A DNA stretch of 8,218 bases from an uncultured bacterium. GTDB taxonomy: Bacteria; Bacillota; Clostridia; Lachnospirales; Lachnospiraceae. Below are positions 6,608 to 8,218 of the stretch, one piece after another; the first letter of the stretch is position 1; the number at the start of each line of letters is the position of its first letter. The DNA lies in contig CAMTZV010000042.1 of the NCBI GenBank assembly GCA_947086625.1, positions 1-8,218 on the forward strand, written 5' to 3'. The notes beneath the pieces were generated by a model that saw only the letters and a program-made list of their open reading frames with translations, was not told where the DNA came from and did no database searches. Position numbers and translations under genes: made by a program.

Positions 6608-7591
6608 ATGGTTTCATTAGTAACGGGGGGCTGCGGATTTATCGGCTCACATATTGTGGACAGACTGCTGGAGGAAGGACACGAGGTAAGAGTGATTGAC
6701 AACTGCACGACCGGCAGAAGAGCAAACCTTGCGCATCACGCGGACAACCAAAAGCTGACGGTATTTGAGCTGGATATCCGCGACAAAAACGCGATTGCCC
6801 CGGTTTTTCAGTCCGTCGACTACGTGTTTCATCTGGCGGCGTTAGCAGACATTGTCCCGTCGATACAAAAGCCGGCGGAGTATTATACGTCGAATGTTTT
6901 AGGGACATTTCACGTTTTGGAATGTGCAAGGAGCGCCGGTATAAAGAAACTGGTCTATGCGGCTTCATCGTCATGCTATGGCATACCGGATCTGTATCCG
7001 ACGCCTGAAACCGCTGAAATCAGGCCGCAATACCCGTATGCCCTCACAAAACGCTTAGGGGAGGAAACGGTGCTTCACTGGGGGACGGTGTACGGATTGC
7101 CGGTCGTAGCGCTGCGCCTGTTTAATGTGTACGGGACGCGTTCCAGAACGTCGGGCACGTACGGTGCTGTCTTCGGGGTCTTTCTGGCGCAGAAGCTGGC
7201 CGGAAAGCCGTTTACCGTTGTAGGAACCGGAGAGCAGACGAGGGATTTTACCTATGTAACCGATGTCGCTGACGCCTTTTATACGGCGGCGCTTTCGGAT
7301 GTCGTGAATGAATCGTTTAACGTGGGGAGCGGAGGGACCTATTCGGTCAATGAGCTGTGCGGCTATCTCGGTGGCGAGAAGGTGCATATACCGAAAAGGC
7401 CGGGAGAACCGGACTGCACGTTTGCGGACGTGACAAAGATTGAAAGGGCGCTCGGCTGGAAGGCAGGCGTATCGTTTGAAGACGGGATTAAAAAGGTCGT
7501 CGAAAATATTGATTACTGGAGGGAAGCGCCGGTCTGGACGCCCGATTCGATTGCGGACGCGACACAGGACTGGTTTCGATATTTAAGCTGA
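6608..7591 (+). CDS. NAD-dependent epimerase/dehydratase, extended SDR (GalE/WcaG-like)
   Basis: A 327-residue nucleotide-sugar enzyme. The NAD-binding loop TGGCGFIGSH is at 6-15, with Asp31 at the end of the second strand, which favours NAD(H). A DIRD segment is at 56-59 and HLAALA at 75-80. The catalytic triad is the Ser run at 120-122 with Tyr144 and Lys148 (YALTK). LFNVYGTR (171-178) and RDFTYVTDV (212-220) are typical of UDP-sugar 4-epimerases and related dehydratases. The 30-residue tail with WREAPVWTP and DWFRYL is not part of a standard GalE and may mark a subfamily. It follows the NDP-heptose-forming genes by 41 bases, so it probably epimerises, oxidises or dehydrates that product. 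It could fill the role of HldD, though the motifs look closer to GalE/WcaG. The ribosome site GAGAGGA (6595-6601) is 6 bases from ATG. Confidence 0.9.
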   Translation: MVSLVTGGCGFIGSHIVDRLLEEGHEVRVIDNCTTGRRANLAHHADNQKLTVFELDIRDKNAIAPVFQSVDYVFHLAALADIVPSIQKPAEYYTSNVLGTFHVLECARSAGIKKLVYAASSSCYGIPDLYPTPETAEIRPQYPYALTKRLGEETVLHWGTVYGLPVVALRLFNVYGTRSRTSGTYGAVFGVFLAQKLAGKPFTVVGTGEQTRDFTYVTDVADAFYTAALSDVVNESFNVGSGGTYSVNELCGYLGGEKVHIPKRPGEPDCTFADVTKIERALGWKAGVSFEDGIKKVVENIDYWREAPVWTPDSIADATQDWFRYLS

Positions 7592-7624
7592 ACGGTCACG
7601 ATTGGAAAGAGAGGGAATGTACAT

Positions 7625-8218
7625 ATGCTGGAGTTTTCAAAGATTGACAGGGATTTTTCCATATACAGGAAAAATCAGGTGTATTTGTTCGGTGCGTCCG
7701 CGGCGGGAGCAAAGGTAAAAACCATTTTAGAAAAGAACGGAATTCACGTGAGAGGAATTGTGGACAACGATGAGAAAAAGCGCGGGTCTAAATTTTATGG
7801 AACCGGTGTGATTTCGTTTTCTGATTTTGCGGCGATCAGTAAGAAGGAGCAGGATCTCATCGTGCAGATCGCAAGCACTTATGAAAGGGAAATTGCGGAA
7901 CAACTGGAAAAAAACGGGATACGCAATTATATATTTTATACGGAGTTTGTTTTGCGCATCGCACAGCTTGGAAGATATTTGATCGCAGAAAAAGACGATG
8001 TTTTAAAAAACTGTTTTTATGAAAATGACTGGACGCGCACATTTTTATATACAATGGACGATCTTCAGAATGATTATCTGGAGAAAAAGAAATTATTGCA
8101 GACAGACACATTCGATTTTATGCTGTCCCCGCCAAAGGTCGGAAATGATACCATCTACCGTTCGTTTAAGAAAAATAACAGATTTGTAATAAATTTTCGT
8201 CATTCCTACAAATTTCTG
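7625..8218 (+). CDS. Rossmann-module protein with possible sulfotransferase-like C-terminal domain (3' end outside window)
   Basis: An open frame of 198 codons runs off the window end with no stop. GAGGG at 7611-7615 lies 9 bases before the ATG. Residues 18-47 read QVYLFGASAAGAK then HVRGIVDNDE, a Rossmann-type glycine loop followed by an Asp-ending second strand, as in PglD-like sugar-modification modules. FYGTGVISFSDF and DLIVQIASTYEREIAEQL continue that fold to about residue 115. A helical stretch follows, and from about 164 FMLSPPKVGNDTIYRSF begins a new domain. Its PKVGxxT pattern resembles the phosphosulfate-binding loop of sulfotransferases and capsule-associated relatives, but only about 35 residues are visible, so this is tentative. 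It is 33 bases downstream of the SDR gene and clearly in the same operon. It may transfer a group onto the glycan; function is otherwise unknown. Confidence 0.75.
   Translation, partial: MLEFSKIDRDFSIYRKNQVYLFGASAAGAKVKTILEKNGIHVRGIVDNDEKKRGSKFYGTGVISFSDFAAISKKEQDLIVQIASTYEREIAEQLEKNGIRNYIFYTEFVLRIAQLGRYLIAEKDDVLKNCFYENDWTRTFLYTMDDLQNDYLEKKKLLQTDTFDFMLSPPKVGNDTIYRSFKKNNRFVINFRHSYKFL
7652..7676 (+). other. Perfect 9-bp inverted repeat with 7-base loop near the start of the last gene
   Basis: GATTTTTCC and GGAAAAATC flank ATATACA, about 27 bases after the ATG at 7625. In mRNA this would form an A/U-rich stem within the first codons and could modestly affect translation. There is no U-run after it, so it is not a terminator. 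It may be chance in coding sequence. Confidence 0.4.

Noticed and set aside
7591..7625. Possible terminator or promoter between the SDR gene and the last gene
   Set aside because: The 33-base gap holds only a ribosome site; there is no GC-rich stem with a T-run and no convincing -35/-10 pair.
1..8218. tRNA, rRNA, CRISPR array, insertion sequence or attachment site
   Set aside because: No cloverleaf-like segment, regularly spaced repeats, transposase motifs or terminal inverted repeats were seen; coding sequence fills almost the whole window.

Overview
The window is an interior piece of one long, tightly packed, all-plus-strand operon for making and modifying an activated sugar, most likely for a surface glycan. 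GC is near 50% by eye. Nearly every gene has a strong GGAGG-type ribosome site 6-9 bases before its start, gaps are 10-41 bases, and two junctions overlap. No terminator or internal promoter is visible. The style suggests a Bacillota/Clostridia bacterium (for example a Lachnospiraceae-like gut anaerobe). That assignment is inference; no rRNA or other marker is present.

Layout: (1) 2-1006, the 3' part of a two-module protein, a Rossmann sugar-binding-like domain plus a SAM methyltransferase, cut by the window start. (2) 996-2066, a DegT/DnrJ/EryC1/StrS PLP sugar aminotransferase. (3) 2077-2754, a second class I methyltransferase. (4) 2782-3843, a radical SAM enzyme with a Cys-rich SPASM/twitch-like tail. 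(5) 3879-4454, a GmhA-type SIS isomerase. (6) 4474-5055, a GmhB-type heptose bisphosphate phosphatase. (7) 5043-6566, a nucleotidyltransferase-PfkB kinase fusion, with HldE activities in the opposite domain order to E. coli HldE. (8) 6608-7591, a GalE/WcaG-like extended SDR. (9) 7625-8218, the 5' part of another Rossmann-module protein that runs into a possible sulfotransferase-like P-loop, cut by the window end. No unannotated stretch exceeds about 41 bases.

Working together (inference): genes 5-7 cover every step from sedoheptulose 7-phosphate to an NDP-heptose: isomerase, 7-kinase, 7-phosphatase, nucleotidyltransferase. The SDR then epimerises or oxidises the nucleotide sugar. The radical SAM enzyme and the aminotransferase could introduce a ketone and then an amine, and the methyltransferases could decorate the product. 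No glycosyltransferase, flippase or polymerase lies in the window, so transfer and export genes must be elsewhere in the locus.

The most interesting points are the reversed-order HldE-like fusion, a heptose cassette in a probably Gram-positive organism, altered metal-site residues in the GmhA-like protein, the pairing of radical SAM enzyme with aminotransferase, and the reuse of one N-terminal module in two otherwise different proteins at either end.
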